Source: Symbiodinium natans
Lineage: Eukaryota; Sar; Dinophyceae; Suessiales; Symbiodiniaceae
Direction of reading: 5' to 3'
Length of the DNA stretch: 64,000 bases
Assembly (NCBI GenBank): GCA_905221605.1
Contig: CAJNDS010002449.1
Location: forward strand, 124,001-188,000
Under the pieces are notes generated by a model. It was not told the origin of the DNA and made no database searches. It saw nothing but the letters and a program-made list of their open reading frames with translations. The translations under genes were made by a program, and so were the position numbers. Shown here piece by piece: positions 25,101 to 34,899 of this stretch. The stretch's first letter is position 1, and the number at the start of each line of letters is the position of its first letter.

Positions 25101-26146
25101 GGCCCCCAATACGACGTGACAGTGTGAACCCGCCCAGGACCCAAAAGCCTACACCGAGAATCATGCATCCTGACCATTTTAACGTGGCGCTCGTGCACGT
25201 GTGCTAGAACGCGTGGCCCCTCAACATCATCAAATCCGAAGCCTCAATCGTCCCAACACTTCCCAGAAAGTCAGAACCCATACCCCCAAAAAACGCTTGA
25301 AAGAACCCAAAAGGGATCCTAAGGTCAGAGAACTGCCCATCGAACCACCGCACCTTTCAGCTGTTGGCCGACGCTGAACTGGCTCCTGAGTCGCAGCTTC
25401 TAAGGTCCTTTTTCTCCTAGCTTGCGGGTGCCTGGAGTTGGGATGAGATTGCTGCTAAGGTGGCAGAATCATCCCGACATGGGCCAGAGGCCTCCCTGAC
25501 GGACCATCCAGGAAGAGTGTTCTTCCAGGACATGTTTTTTTCTGGTATGAATCGATGCGCTTCTTTGAGTGCTTCAGTGCTTTAGTACGCTCTTGTTTTG
25601 CTACGTGATTCACAGCTGGGCTTTTTTGGGAGGCTCAAGCTCTGTCGTGCAAAACAATGGGTTTTCTTAAACGATTACATTTGGGGCTACAGAGATTACT
25701 CATTACTCTCATAGAAGCCTGGGCCTGAAGGTGTCAGTCATGCTGTTGGCACCGATTGGCGCTGTTTGCACTTCATCGCTCCTCTATAGATGCATGAGAG
25801 AAAGCCGGCAAGAACTCCGGGAACTTAGACGATCAGCTCGTGGCAAAATTACGAGGTGCTGGCCGATTCCATGCAAGCTAAGGCACAGCGGAGCAGCCCC
25901 CTTCGTGGTGGCAAAGCCGAGGTCCTGGCCGCACAAGCTGGAGTGTGCTCGCCGAAAGGCCCTTTACAGCATTGGGCCACATTCTGAAATCCTTCGAAAG
26001 CATGTGAAAACTTCGAAAAACCCAAGGGCCCCTTGGCAGATGGCACCTTGACCTTCTAAGTTGGCATCGTCCTTCGCCCTCAGCAGAACGGCTACCAGGG
26101 CTGCTGCCAAGGCAGCCCGCCGCCGCGTCCGCGGAATTCGAAACAT
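16140..26146 (-). CDS. Large multi-exon protein with repeated S1 (OB-fold) RNA-binding domains
   Basis: Minus-strand exons over 10 kb encode successive S1 domains. S1 repeats bind single-stranded RNA in ribosomal protein S1, PNPase and Rrp5-type proteins. In transcript order: 25,048-about 24,780 (VVSYVADKAVMVDVGAQKEG, then GLIPISKM and EVEVWVSEV); 24,658-about 24,537 (VWFNGTVSRHRSYGMFVRIE, then GLVPRSE); about 24,390-24,285 (GSEVSVRALRLNPDKNHLYL); about 24,190-24,108 (LPGTVTRSGKFGAFVE); 23,814-about 23,749 (VSHPDGGNIVGLVPSLAKDG); 22,767-about 22,555 (NLGDRVQVWVSEI, then YTGTLTRKMEA); about 19,463-19,375 (GDAEIGSQVQAR); to 17,581 (LPGRVKSFGAYGASVE); 17,511-17,450 (VWHPVAGTLVGILPKDP); about 16,840-16,740; 16,409 to the TAG at 16,140 (VRVWDVTDERLFLSM, ending QQKPAEI). 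A possible first exon, 26,146-26,053, encodes MFRIPRTRRRAALAAALVAV, signal-like, which would suit plastid or secretory targeting. Treating all this as one gene rather than two tandem genes is inference. Confidence 0.6.
17091..17122. repeat. (TTGA)n microsatellite
   Basis: About eight TTGA/GATT units with one change, in an S1-gene intron. Confidence 0.9.
18361..18481 (+). repeat. Interstitial telomere-like repeats (TTTAGGG and variants)
   Basis: GGGTTTT, GGGTTTA and GGGGTTTA units occur in two blocks, 18,361-18,420 and about 18,457-18,481, separated by ordinary sequence. G-rich strand is plus. It lies in an inferred S1-gene intron. Confidence 0.8.
19746..22437. mobile_element. 2.7-kb element with inverted-repeat ends, in an S1-gene intron
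   Basis: The two ends are inverted copies. On the left (19,746-19,825) runs of T, then G, then T precede GTCGATTTTCTTGGTTTTC. On the right (about 22,355-22,437) the reverse complement has the same order: T-run, G-run, T-run, G-run, then GTCGATTTTCTTGGTTTTTC. Between them are several copies of a block carrying CCTAAGGAAACCCTA and ACATTTTGGACGGATTT, and the tandem array annotated separately. No protein is encoded; open frames here are glycine/proline/phenylalanine strings from homopolymers. It nearly fills the interval between S1 exons at 22.56 and 19.46 kb. A non-autonomous transposon or an expanded intron-borne repeat are both possible. Confidence 0.55.
20000..22143. repeat. Two-level tandem array with paired G-run and C-run
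   Basis: The basic unit runs TTTCTTGGGCTTTGAAGCAC, then GCTCTGCACGGCTTAAAA or GCTTGGTACGGCTTAAAA, then a G-run, GCGCAG, a C-run, TTTGCAAACAC, and a spacer of GATGGGTGTCAACAAG or GATGTTTTTCAACTAG. The two kinds of unit alternate. A longer segment, from CGAGGTTTTCGTTGG to CATACTACTTTTCTTCAAC, recurs at about 20,350, 20,930 and 21,540, giving a higher-order period of about 580-610 bases. G-runs reach more than 20 bases (about 21,167-21,192). Diverged relatives occur at 22,878 and near 58,640-58,830. Confidence 0.85.
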
Positions 26147-26190
26147 GGCGAGTGAGGATCTCTCCTGGAAGGCCAGATAATAGAAACTCT

Positions 26191-26254
26191 GTCGCAATGT
26201 GCACTTCTGAGAGTGGATTGGTGTCGCAATGTGCACTTCTGAGAGCGGATTGGG
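26191..26254. repeat. 32-bp tandem duplication
   Basis: Two copies of a 32-bp unit beginning GTCGCAATGTGCACTTCTGA, at 26,191-26,222 and 26,223-26,254, differing at two positions. It lies just 5' of the candidate first exon of the S1 gene. Confidence 0.95.
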
Positions 26255-26372
26255 GGGGGGGTGGGGCTGCGAATCACGGAACATCTGACAGACTGTCTGA
26301 GCCACAATAGCTGCACCACCCCGAAGCGACCCGGCGATATCCCCAGCTGGCTGGAGTTGCTTCATTCATATT

Positions 26373-26402
26373 ATTCTATAATATATATATATATAATAGA
26401 AT
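26373..26402. repeat. AT palindrome in an AT-rich patch
   Basis: A nearly perfect palindrome: ATTCTATAA, alternating AT, then ATAATAGAAT. A weaker AT-rich inverted pair (ATATACTATATGTTGTATAAT) continues to about 26,460. It stands out from the GC-richer surroundings. Confidence 0.8.
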
Positions 26403-26460
26403 GTAATATAAATCGCCAACATATACTATATGTTGTATAATATTAATGCAATATGAAAAT

Positions 26461-27330
26461 GCCTCGCTGGCAAGATGTGCTTGGGTCTGCCCCTCAGTCC
26501 CTCAACGACTGTCGTCCAGTGAATGCTATTGGCCAACGCGGCAAGACTTCTTCGCATGAGACCAGAAGGGAATCCGAACACAGCCCCTTTGCTTGAAGCA
26601 TGGATCCTCAACTTCCACTTGCCAAAGCCCTTATTCTCAGAACCTCAAGCCCCCCCGAAGGGAACACTAAACTCCGGCTCAGAGTCAGGCCAGCCCTTGG
26701 CACTTGTCCGAGCAGGCGGCGCTGAAAGCACCTGCTCAGGGAAGGCCCTGCTGCAAAAGCTAAGCCTTGCTTCTGATCCAAAGCCCCACAGGCCATGAGT
26801 GGCCGGTTTTGGGCAAAAAGCTGGTTGGAAGCTCAACTTGTTGAAGTCGCGGCGGCGCTTGCAAAACTGAGGCAAACTAACGAAATCAGGAACCGAATTC
26901 AAAGCTGTCATGTGCTGGCGCGTGGTCTTTGATATTACCGGGGGAAAACGGCTCCGAAAAGATTTTCCAGAAAAGCCGCCACTTTTCTCGCGGCGGCGCG
27001 GGCGCCTACGTCTCCCGAGAAAGCACTCTTCTCCGAAGTGAACGGTGCACACCTGGCAGCGAAACTAGCCTGATCTCCTACATTCCTAAGCATTGTAGGC
27101 CTTAGAACAATGTTGCAAGAGAGGGGGGCTAAAACAGTTGAAACTTAAGATCGTCTGGGGTGCCCGTGGTGTCAGACACCAGAGTCAGACACCGTCTCGA
27201 CCCGATCGGGGACCAGATACCCTCCGAGTCACACACCTACACAGCAGTGTCGGTGACCACCCCGGAGTGGTACCCAGAAACCCCCTCACAGCCCCAAGCA
27301 TGCCTCTGTCTATGCAGCTCCCAAGCCCCC
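26461..27330. other. No gene seen
   Basis: Frames on both strands lack motifs. It contains a copy of CCACTTTTCTCGCGGCGG near 26,980 that recurs near 28,730, so part of it is dispersed repeat. Confidence 0.35.
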
Positions 27331-28102
27331 TCACAGCCCTCACGGCCCCTCCCAAGCTCTCCTTTTTTTTCGTGTCTACGCAGTCCTCACAGGCTCTGCT
27401 AGCCGTCATGCATTTTTACATGACGCCGTTTGATGAAGTAAGGATGCTTCACAGGGTCTTTGGCTTTCGAAGCCCTGGTTTTTGGGGATCACGAAGGTTT
27501 AGGGGGCTCGGTCCATCTCGCACGTCGTATCTCTCTGGGTCGGCTTCTCTTCCGAAGACACGATTTGGAGGCTGTGCAGCGCCCAATCGGCCCGCAATCG
27601 AGCATCGGTGTGACAGGAATGAGGCCTTTGCCAGGCTCCGAGGCTATGAAGCAAACACCAAGAACTACAACGATCAATTTCTTAATTATGGCTCTTACAT
27701 GCTTCTTCCTGCATGGCTGGGAGCCAGGAAGAAGCATGTAAGAGCCATAAGAAATTGATCGTTGTAGTTCTTGGTGTTTGCTTCATAGCCTCGGGGCCTG
27801 GCAAGGCCTCATTCCTGTCACACCGATGCTCGATTGCGGGCCGATTGGGCGCTGCACAGCCTCCAAATCGTGTCTTCGGAAGAGAAGCCGACCCAGAGAG
27901 ATACGACGTGCGAGATGGACCGAGCCCCCTAAACCTTCGTGATGCCCAAAAACCAGGGCTTCGAAAACCAAAGACCCTGTGAAGCATCCTTACTTCATCA
28001 AACGGCGTCATGTAAAAATGCATGACGGCTAGCGGAGCCTGTGAGGACTGCGTAGACACGAAAAAAAAAAGGAGAGCTTGGGAGGGGCCGTGAGGGCTGT
28101 GA
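27331..28102. repeat. Fold-back: two inverted arms of about 380 bp, 13-base loop
   Basis: 27,331-27,711 and 27,725-28,102 are reverse complements with only a few differences: a 3-base insertion (AAT) in the left arm near 27,684, a few substitutions around 27,630, and a different length of the T/A run. The outer ends are TCACAGCCCT and AGGGCTGTGA, and complementarity stops sharply at 27,330/28,103. Because the arms match, the same open frame appears on both strands (for example MTPFDEVRMLHRVFGF). That duplication reflects the palindrome and is not evidence for a protein. Confidence 0.9.
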
Positions 28103-28639
28103 TGTCACGACTTGCAGATGCCAAGCTTAAGCCAACACAAAAATGGTGGCAGAACACGTGCCATCTACAGTTCCCGACTCGATCTATGCTATTCCCTGAC
28201 ACCAACCGCCCCGGTCGGCAAACCGACTCGTTTAGCGGCCGACACCGCGAGCACAGGTAGACGACCCCGTCTGTTGGTGACCGACCCGGATTTTCCCCGA
28301 TCGTCTGGGGCCCGGGCTCCCACAAACTACCTTTTCCATCCAGGCCTGTTCGAACTGCCGGGCAAGGACTTCAAAAAAACTACCTACACCATCGAAGGCC
28401 CGGGCTTCAACAGTTTAGATTTAGATAGTTCGGCGCCTCCGGAAGAGGGGAGGGGGGTTTAGATAATTTGGATACGACTGGTTTGTTGGATGCCAAGGTT
28501 CGTGCAGAGCGAGACAGTTTCTGCGGGTATCATGACTTTTCGTGGGATGGAAGGCCTGATCACTGCAGTTTAGTTCGAAGACCATCCTTTCTCGCGTCGG
28601 TGCGTTCGCACGTCTCCCCTTCTTGCATTGCCGTGCACA

Positions 28640-28770
28640 CACGTCTCCCGAAAAGCAACTTTCCTCGAGAAGATGACTCGAAGTCTCGAAAAACCACTTT
28701 TCTCGAACAAACACTTCTTTTTCGAAATGCCACTTTTCTCGCGGCGGTGTGCACGCGCACGCTCTTCGCG
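28640..28770. repeat. Degenerate TTTCTCGA-type repeat
   Basis: Five or so imperfect units around ACTTTTCTCGA or CTTTCCTCGAGAAG, ending in CCACTTTTCTCGCGGCGG, which also occurs near 26,980. The 228-codon minus-strand open frame across 28,421-29,107 passes through it and shows no family motif. Confidence 0.55.
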
Positions 28771-29299
28771 GAAAGCCCACGTTCTTGAAAGAACACCTTT
28801 TGCCAACAGTGAGTTTCCTCGCTGATTTTCCCGCTAACCAGGAAGACGCTCCGCGTGACAGCTTAGCTCTCACGGCACAACAGTTTGGGGCATCGACACA
28901 CACCGAGATCCCGACTGACACAACCCCCATCGCTTTAGTGGGCCTGCAGAGAGGCGTCAGTACCCACGTCCTGCCGTGATGGCCCTGATCTCGCCCTAAG
29001 TCACGGTCTGGCTTGGCGATTCTGGGTTTAGGCGACTGACGTATGAGATGTAAATAGTTGTAAGCCGCGGTCTTCACCCAAATCCATGACACGACTTGAG
29101 ATTCCACATCATGACAGCTGCAACGTGCTGCTTTGAAGCAGCAGCCTAAGCATTGGCCCTTCTAGGGACCCACCATAAACTTCCTAAACACTCTGAAGAC
29201 TTCACAATTCCACAGCAGGCGCCCAGCATTCTGCAACGCAAGCCCGCGCATGGCAGCCTCACGAGGCCGCGGAAGTGGCGAGCTTTCGGGGCGGACATG

Positions 29300-29990
29300 G
29301 CAGTGGCTGGGACTTCAAACCTTGGTTCGGATATAAGATGAATGAAAAGGACTTGCATCTTGAGAAGCATCAGGGCTGGGAGCTGCTCCAGGAACATCAA
29401 TGTTGAAGGTGCTGGGTTTCGGTTGAATGTGACTTCTCGTAAGGCAAACATTTCCTGGCTCACCTGCTGTGAGATGCATGTCTGCTGATAGAACTGGTTC
29501 TGGTACTTCTTGCCGGTGGTCTGGGTTTGCTTGTCGATCCGGTTCTGGTCTTAACAAGTTTTCATTGGTGGTCTGGCAGGGTTCCTGGTTGATGGCTTTT
29601 GTCTCTGATGGCTTCTCATCCCAGAAGATCTCCACCATTCTCCACCCGATCCATCTGGCACATAAACGGCAGGCTCCTGAAATCCCGCCAACTTCTGGAC
29701 TCCGAAATCCACTACCATAACACACACACACACCCACACACCCACACGTACACAGAGAGAGAACTTATCCAGCAAAAAGGCCGCAGCCGGGGCCTGTCGG
29801 TCGTAGGTGAGGGATTCCGGATTCCTTGGGCACTCCGTGGCGATGTGGCCGTTTTGGTGACCTCGGATCTCTAGGCCTCTTAAGGCCTTTTTAGGTGACA
29901 AGACGTACAATATCGCAGAATTCAGCGCAGCCCTGTCTCGCCAACTGCACAACGTGCTTTGCAAGCTGGCCCCCATTTCCACAAAGCTTA
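29300..29990 (-). CDS. Unrecognised protein, hydrophilic exons
   Basis: The clearest minus-strand exon, about 29,680-29,470, reads MVEIFWDEKPSETKAINQEP and continues as a charged, disorder-like stretch to VLSADMHLTA, where AG/GTGAGCC gives a normal donor. A preceding exon near 29,980-29,900 reads MGASLQSTLCSWRDRAALNS, with its join unresolved, and a following frame down to 29,315 is serine/proline-rich. A (CA)n-like tract near 29,720-29,750 lies between the first two exons. No domain is recognised. Confidence 0.35.
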
Positions 29991-30601
29991 GGACCGTCGC
30001 TCAACATCCGACACCTGTAACCGATCTCCCCACCCAAAGCTACCACACTGAGACCTGAGCAGAAGAAGCACACTTTCGGCTCCAAACCTACGGCCACACG
30101 GCCTGGCAAGAGTCATCAACAGCCCACTTTGGAGTTTCCTCCGGTTTGTGCTTCTGAGGACTCAGGGTTTGAAGCTTAGTGTTCCAGCTGCGCAAACATC
30201 TTCAAAAGCGGCGGTGTCCACACAGCTCATGAAGAATCTTGGGCTGAGGGCTTCGCATAAGACCACAGCTTTCCATTGAATGAACACAGCTGTTCAAGCC
30301 CGCAGCGTGCCTTCCGGGTGCGAGTACAGGCAGTCAGCCCGCGCCTTTTCAAAGACTCAACGGTCCCGACGCTCCCCTCAACTTTAATGCATACTGCCCT
30401 CATCTCACAGGGTCAGCTCACGAGAGATTTCGCCAATGTGATGGCCGAATGCTTGTCTTTGCAAAGCTATATTCCAACGCGCGTCGAGGTGCCAGACTCT
30501 GCCAGACTCTCCGTACTTCCAGGGCAGACTCTAGTCGACCAAGGTAGCGGCACTCGGAACCGCACGGAAACTGAAGAAAGCCTCTGGCATCACAAGGCAA
30601 A

Positions 30602-31950
30602 CTAAGATTTCTTCCTACGCCGCCACCGCCGCCGGAAGAAGGATAGCAACGCCGCCAGCAGTGCCATGGGAGTCCCTCTCGACACCTGGATCGTCTTCTC
30701 AGTTGCATGCTATAAAGTTCTAAAAGACACTCTGTGCCACTCTGTGCCACTCCGTGCTCAACGGCAGTGGAAACCTGGCACCTGCTCGCCCGCACGCCGC
30801 GCTGCTGGCGCCAGGCTCGGCTCGAAGCCGCCGTGGCCGAGGCGGTGATGGACGGCCTCCAGAACGAAGCGCAGCGCTTCGTTGTTCCCGTCCTCCTCCA
30901 TGAGCTGCCACACTTTCCTTAGACCCAGCGGCTTCTTGGATGTGCTCAACTACACAGTGACGGCACGCATGTCACAACAGTTAACTTGAACAGGCACCCG
31001 TAACACCCGTATTGAGAACATTGCATAGAGGCCCAGGTGCTCATTGAGGCCCCCTGGCGTCTGCTCTGCAAGGAGTTCCGCAAAGGTCTGCGGCCCAGCA
31101 GCGGCGCTGTCCGCAGCAAAGGCGCCGAAGGCAGCTGACACCCAGGAGGCTGCAGCCTCTGCTGGGACCCCACCTTGTTCCAGCCACTCCTGACAGTCTT
31201 TTTTTTCTCCCCAACACTAAGGATGAAGAAGCCCGAGTCCCAGCCAACATTCGCTACTCGTCCACTCCTGCGCTGTAAGCTGCTGCTTGTAGAAGTTCCC
31301 CATCAGGCCGGAGACGCACATCAGCCGCCTGAAGTGCTCCTCGTCTTCCACTGCCACATACCGGCCGAGGCGCCGGAAGATGCCCAGGGCTCCGGGACCC
31401 GGTTGCAGAAGAAGTGCTGCCCCGCGCCGCTTGGCCACGGAAGGAAACGGGATGGCGATCGAGGCACTGCGCGCTGGCGCGCAGAGCTCCCGCAGCCTCT
31501 GGATTGGCAGTCCCGCCACGAGTGAAATCACTTCTTGATCGGGTCGAAAGGCCAACTCCTGGAGCACCAGCTCGGCCTGTTTCGGAAGCACTGAGATTAG
31601 GACGCAGTCGGTTTCCTCAACCACCTCGCAATTGCTGCCAGCGACTCGGACGATCTCGGGGGACTCAGCTCCTAATAAGTTAGCCTTGGCAGCACCCCGT
31701 GGCGACAGCACCACTTTCTGAAGTCCTCTCTCTGCTCGGGAATGTAAAACAAAAACAAACTCCCCTCAAAGTGCCTCAACCTTCTCCACATAATATAGTC
31801 AAAGCACTCTAAGAACGAGAAGCCCACCAAAGCTTACCAAGGTCCTGAGGGCGGTGTCTCGGTGCTGTGATGGCAAAGGCCGCGCACAACTGCCGAGCCG
31901 ATGGTTCCCACGCCGACAATCCCAACAGTGGCAGGGACAGCATCTGCCAT
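30602..31950 (-). CDS. Pyrroline-5-carboxylate reductase-family protein (ProC-like), five exons, 310 residues
   Basis: Exons on the minus strand: 31,950-31,845; 31,725-31,268; 31,189-31,041; 30,917-30,782; 30,685-30,602. They total 933 bases with no internal stop. The ATG sits in GCCACCATGG. Residues 8-22 hold the Rossmann motif VGIVGVGTIGSAVVRGL; then VVLSPRGAAKA, TDCVLISVLPKQAELVLQEL, EVISLVAGLPIQRLREL, and the dimerisation-domain signature LLAEQTPGGLNE. P5C reductases turn pyrroline-5-carboxylate into proline using NAD(P)H. In place of the usual MPN segment this protein has IAIPFPSVAKRRG, as in a ProC-like subgroup, so activity on P5C is uncertain. After HHRLG, where the family normally ends, it gains a linker and MALLAALLSFFRRRWRRRKK before the stop. 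Donors are GA, GA, GC and GT; each intron has a short direct repeat at its ends. Confidence 0.85.
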
Positions 31951-32339
31951 GGTGGCCCGAGACTGTTTGCCACTCTTGTTTGGCTACTAGCTGCTGATGA
32001 AGAACTCGGGATCTATGTGGGAAAGAAGCTGAGACGCATGCCTCTGTCACGAGCAGGTGCGCTCCACGATATTTGTGCAGATATGCAATCTTAGAGCAAC
32101 GGCGCCCCACAATCGAGCCAGAACGGCTGGACGACGCAGAACACAAGCTGTCAACAAAAGCAGACGAAGTTGACGAAGCAGCCACCGCACACAGCCTACT
32201 CTAAGTTACTCATGATAGCATCGACGAGCTTTGGATGGCAACTCGGCTGCAATCGGCATCAGTGCTTGGCGACCCGGCGCACTGGATGCCGAATTTGCAC
32301 ATTCCCTTAGTGGGATCCTGCAATGCAGACTTTGAAGTA

Positions 32340-33400
32340 TAACCGGGAGCAGGGGGGGGGTCCAATTCTCCTAAGCCACACTCGGAGCATGCCAATCAGA
32401 ACCTCAAGCAGATTGTCGACTTGATTCTGGCAACCCTTGTGTGTAAACGTGGCGCAGCAACATCGTCGATCATCCGCCCCTCTGGGTGATCGTAGAAGCA
32501 ACCTTGCCTGCCACCATGTCGGTAGTCTAACTCCAAGAACACGCCTCATCTCAAAGCAGCATACCCTGTGACTGTGAGACCTCAGCTCAGACATTCAGAC
32601 TCCAAGCCCCCCCAGCCTTTTGCACCGCCGGCCGAAAGCGCACGGGTTGAGCTCCGAGTCGATTTCTCGGCCTCGAGACCATCTGGCTGAGATCGGTAAG
32701 AGAGTCCGATTGTCTTGCGCCCGCGAATTCGAGCTTCAGGAGGCTGAGGAAAGCTTTGCAAGAAAGGATGGGCTCAACTTTTAACCGGACAAGGAAGGAT
32801 CTGAGCCCTTCCGTTGTTCAGGTACATCTTGATCCTCGCAATAAACCCTTCAGCTCATCAAAAAGAAAATATCACCGATGTGGAGGGGGTTCAGGGCTGT
32901 GCTGGTTGTTCTTGGATGACAAAGACCCCGTGGCTTCTCTCTGCAAGTCGGCACATCTCTTCTCCACGGCCGGCAACTTGAACCATGATGGCTCTAAGTC
33001 ACTAAGCGTGAGATAGATCATTGGTGGGGTGAGACGTGCAGGCGTGGCCATAAGCTTGGAAGACCCGCATGGATGCTGTGATCGGATGGGGTAGGAAGCC
33101 TAAATCACCCTTCGCTAAACCCTCAACCAACGATGTCCAAGGGCCAGCATGAATTGTTGACAGAATGACTTCAAAGCCATGGAACCTGTCAGTTATGAAG
33201 AAAGATCAAAAGTGTTGGGTCCTTGCAGCTTAATGCAAAGACTTGAAGCTGCTACTTTTCTACTGGCCGAGGCAGCGCATTCAGCTCAACAGCTTGCACT
33301 GCCGCAGCTTCATGCCCAAATAAAGCTCCTTGACGTCATCCACTGCCAGGTCCGCCAGATTCTTCAGGCTCGCCTCAAAACCACATCTTTGTGCGGCGCG
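32340..33400 (-). CDS. Unrecognised multi-exon gene
   Basis: Minus-strand exon-like segments in order: about 33,395-33,280 (FEASLKNLADLAVDDVKELY, then LGMKLRQCKLL, a strongly helical stretch); about 33,005-32,900 (QVAGRGEEMCRLAERSHGVF, then VIQEQPAQP); about 32,860-32,795 (GFIARIKMYLNNGRAQIL); about 32,450-32,350 (NQVDNLLEVLIGMLRVWLRR). The joins are not worked out and no family is recognised. It lies just upstream of the reductase on the same strand; the last segment could be a separate frame. Confidence 0.35.
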
Positions 33401-34260
33401 TAAGGTGGGAAACCTCTATCATGCCACAGCGCGTTCTCTCACGGATTTACAGGCTTGGAGACTCAACTTTAAAGGTGGGCATTCTGTCGTTGGTCTTCCT
33501 ATGTTGGTGGCAAATGACGCTGACCAACTAGCAACCCTTTATAGCCCCAAAACAGTTATGGGGCCTGTTCAAGAGACGCCGAGAACCTCCTCCAGGCATG
33601 GAGAGCTGCGCAACGTTGGCCCGTCTTTGCCCTGCTTGGGATTCAGGGCAATGGCAATGTAATGGCAGGGATCGGATTTCAGGCTCGGAGTGTCTCGAGT
33701 TCAGGATTTATATTTTGGATTTACTCTGTTTGGGATTTCAGACCATGTCTGAATGGAGAGCCGTCAGGCTCAACACTTGAGCAAGCGTGGTTTGAGGTCC
33801 AAGGGTGCGGAAGCTCTGGGATCTTTGAGGCCCAAGGTGTGGCAGGCTGCACAAGTGGAGGCAAGGGGGCACAAGTGGATTTTGACCAGAGCCGCCAAAG
33901 GCGTAGCTCTAAATCCCACGAGGGACCCTCAGCCCTTCATGCGCGCACCTTGCCGAAGGCATTCTTGAGTGCCTTGGCCAGTGGATAGCCGAGCTTGTCC
34001 CTCGCAGGAACCTCGTTTGACTGGCAGCAGGTCTCGACTCTTTCGCTGCCCTCTGAGATCTGGTTGAGGTCTATTGGATGCAAGGCGGCCCCGATGCGAC
34101 AGTCTCAATCTATTCTTGCCAAGTAGCTAGATTCCAAATGGTATACAACTGCAGGGCACAGGGCACTCGAAGCCGAGAGCACTTGATAAAGCGACCAGGC
34201 AGCAAACTCACAAGAAGCTACGAGTAAGAAGCGCCAGAACTCACAGAGAACTCACGCGAC
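33401..34260. other. No gene assigned
   Basis: A possible minus-strand exon near 33,640-33,585 (KQGKDGPTLRSSPCLEEVLG) is too weak to annotate. The rest shows nothing. Confidence 0.3.
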
Positions 34261-34880
34261 TCAGCCGAACAGAAACTCGGAATGCCGCTGCTCCGACCAG
34301 GCCTGTCCGCTGTAGTTCATCTCTATCAAAGGGCAGTCTCCATAGCCGAACATGCCGAACTTCTTCTCACTCCCGCCTTTGTCATACCGGACGGAGAACC
34401 TAGGCTGGGTTTAGGGTTTAGGGTTTAGGGTGGGCAAGATTCAGCTGCTTAAGCACACTTCGCAAACACCATGTCCCAGACAGCTGCGCTGGTCACAGCC
34501 TACACACCCCCAACTTCCCAGGCCAGGCAGCTCGAAGAAGTTGTAGCCCAGGTAGAAAGGATACTTCTCGGAAACCGCATCGCTCACCAAAATCGGCAGA
34601 TCATCCTCACCATGGTTGTTAAGTTGCTGCACCCACTCCGTCTACTCTGAGCACTGCAGCATGACACAGATTATTGACCAGCTTCCGCGACTCTTGCAGG
34701 GACCCTAGAGCCCAGAGTATGCCCTGGACACACCCAACAGGGCAACAGCGCCAGAGCCTTGGCACCAACGTGGACGCTGTGGTACTCCCCAATGAATACT
34801 GGAAGCCGGATCTCCGACGACCAGAAGATGCTCTTTGCATACCTTCAGCTCGGGGGGAACTGTCTTCTTGAAAGTTTGTA
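34261..34880 (-). CDS. Unrecognised protein, C-terminal three exons
   Basis: Exon about 34,850-34,690 encodes SSEIRLPVFIGEYHSVHVGA and KALALLPCWVCPG. Exon about 34,632-34,525 encodes NNHGEDDLPILVSDAVSEKY, then PFYLGYNFFELPGLG. The last exon, about 34,400-34,261, encodes FSVRYDKGGSEKKFGMFGYG, DCPLIEMNYSGQAW and ends HSEFLFG with TGA at 34,263-34,261. All three look strongly like coding sequence: mixed charge and aromatic residues, no low complexity. A TTTAGGG array (34,406-34,432) occupies the intron before the last exon. No family is recognised; the aromatic and glycine-rich character might suit an extracellular or carbohydrate-related protein, which is speculation. Confidence 0.5.
34406..34432 (+). 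repeat. TTTAGGG telomere-like array
   Basis: Three to four consecutive GGGTTTA units, G-rich strand plus, inside an inferred intron. Confidence 0.9.
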
Positions 34881-34899
34881 ACCATGGTTCTATATATCA

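Noticed and set aside
27138-28059. Similar open frames on both strands
   Set aside because: Explained entirely by the inverted arms of the fold-back; no known domain.
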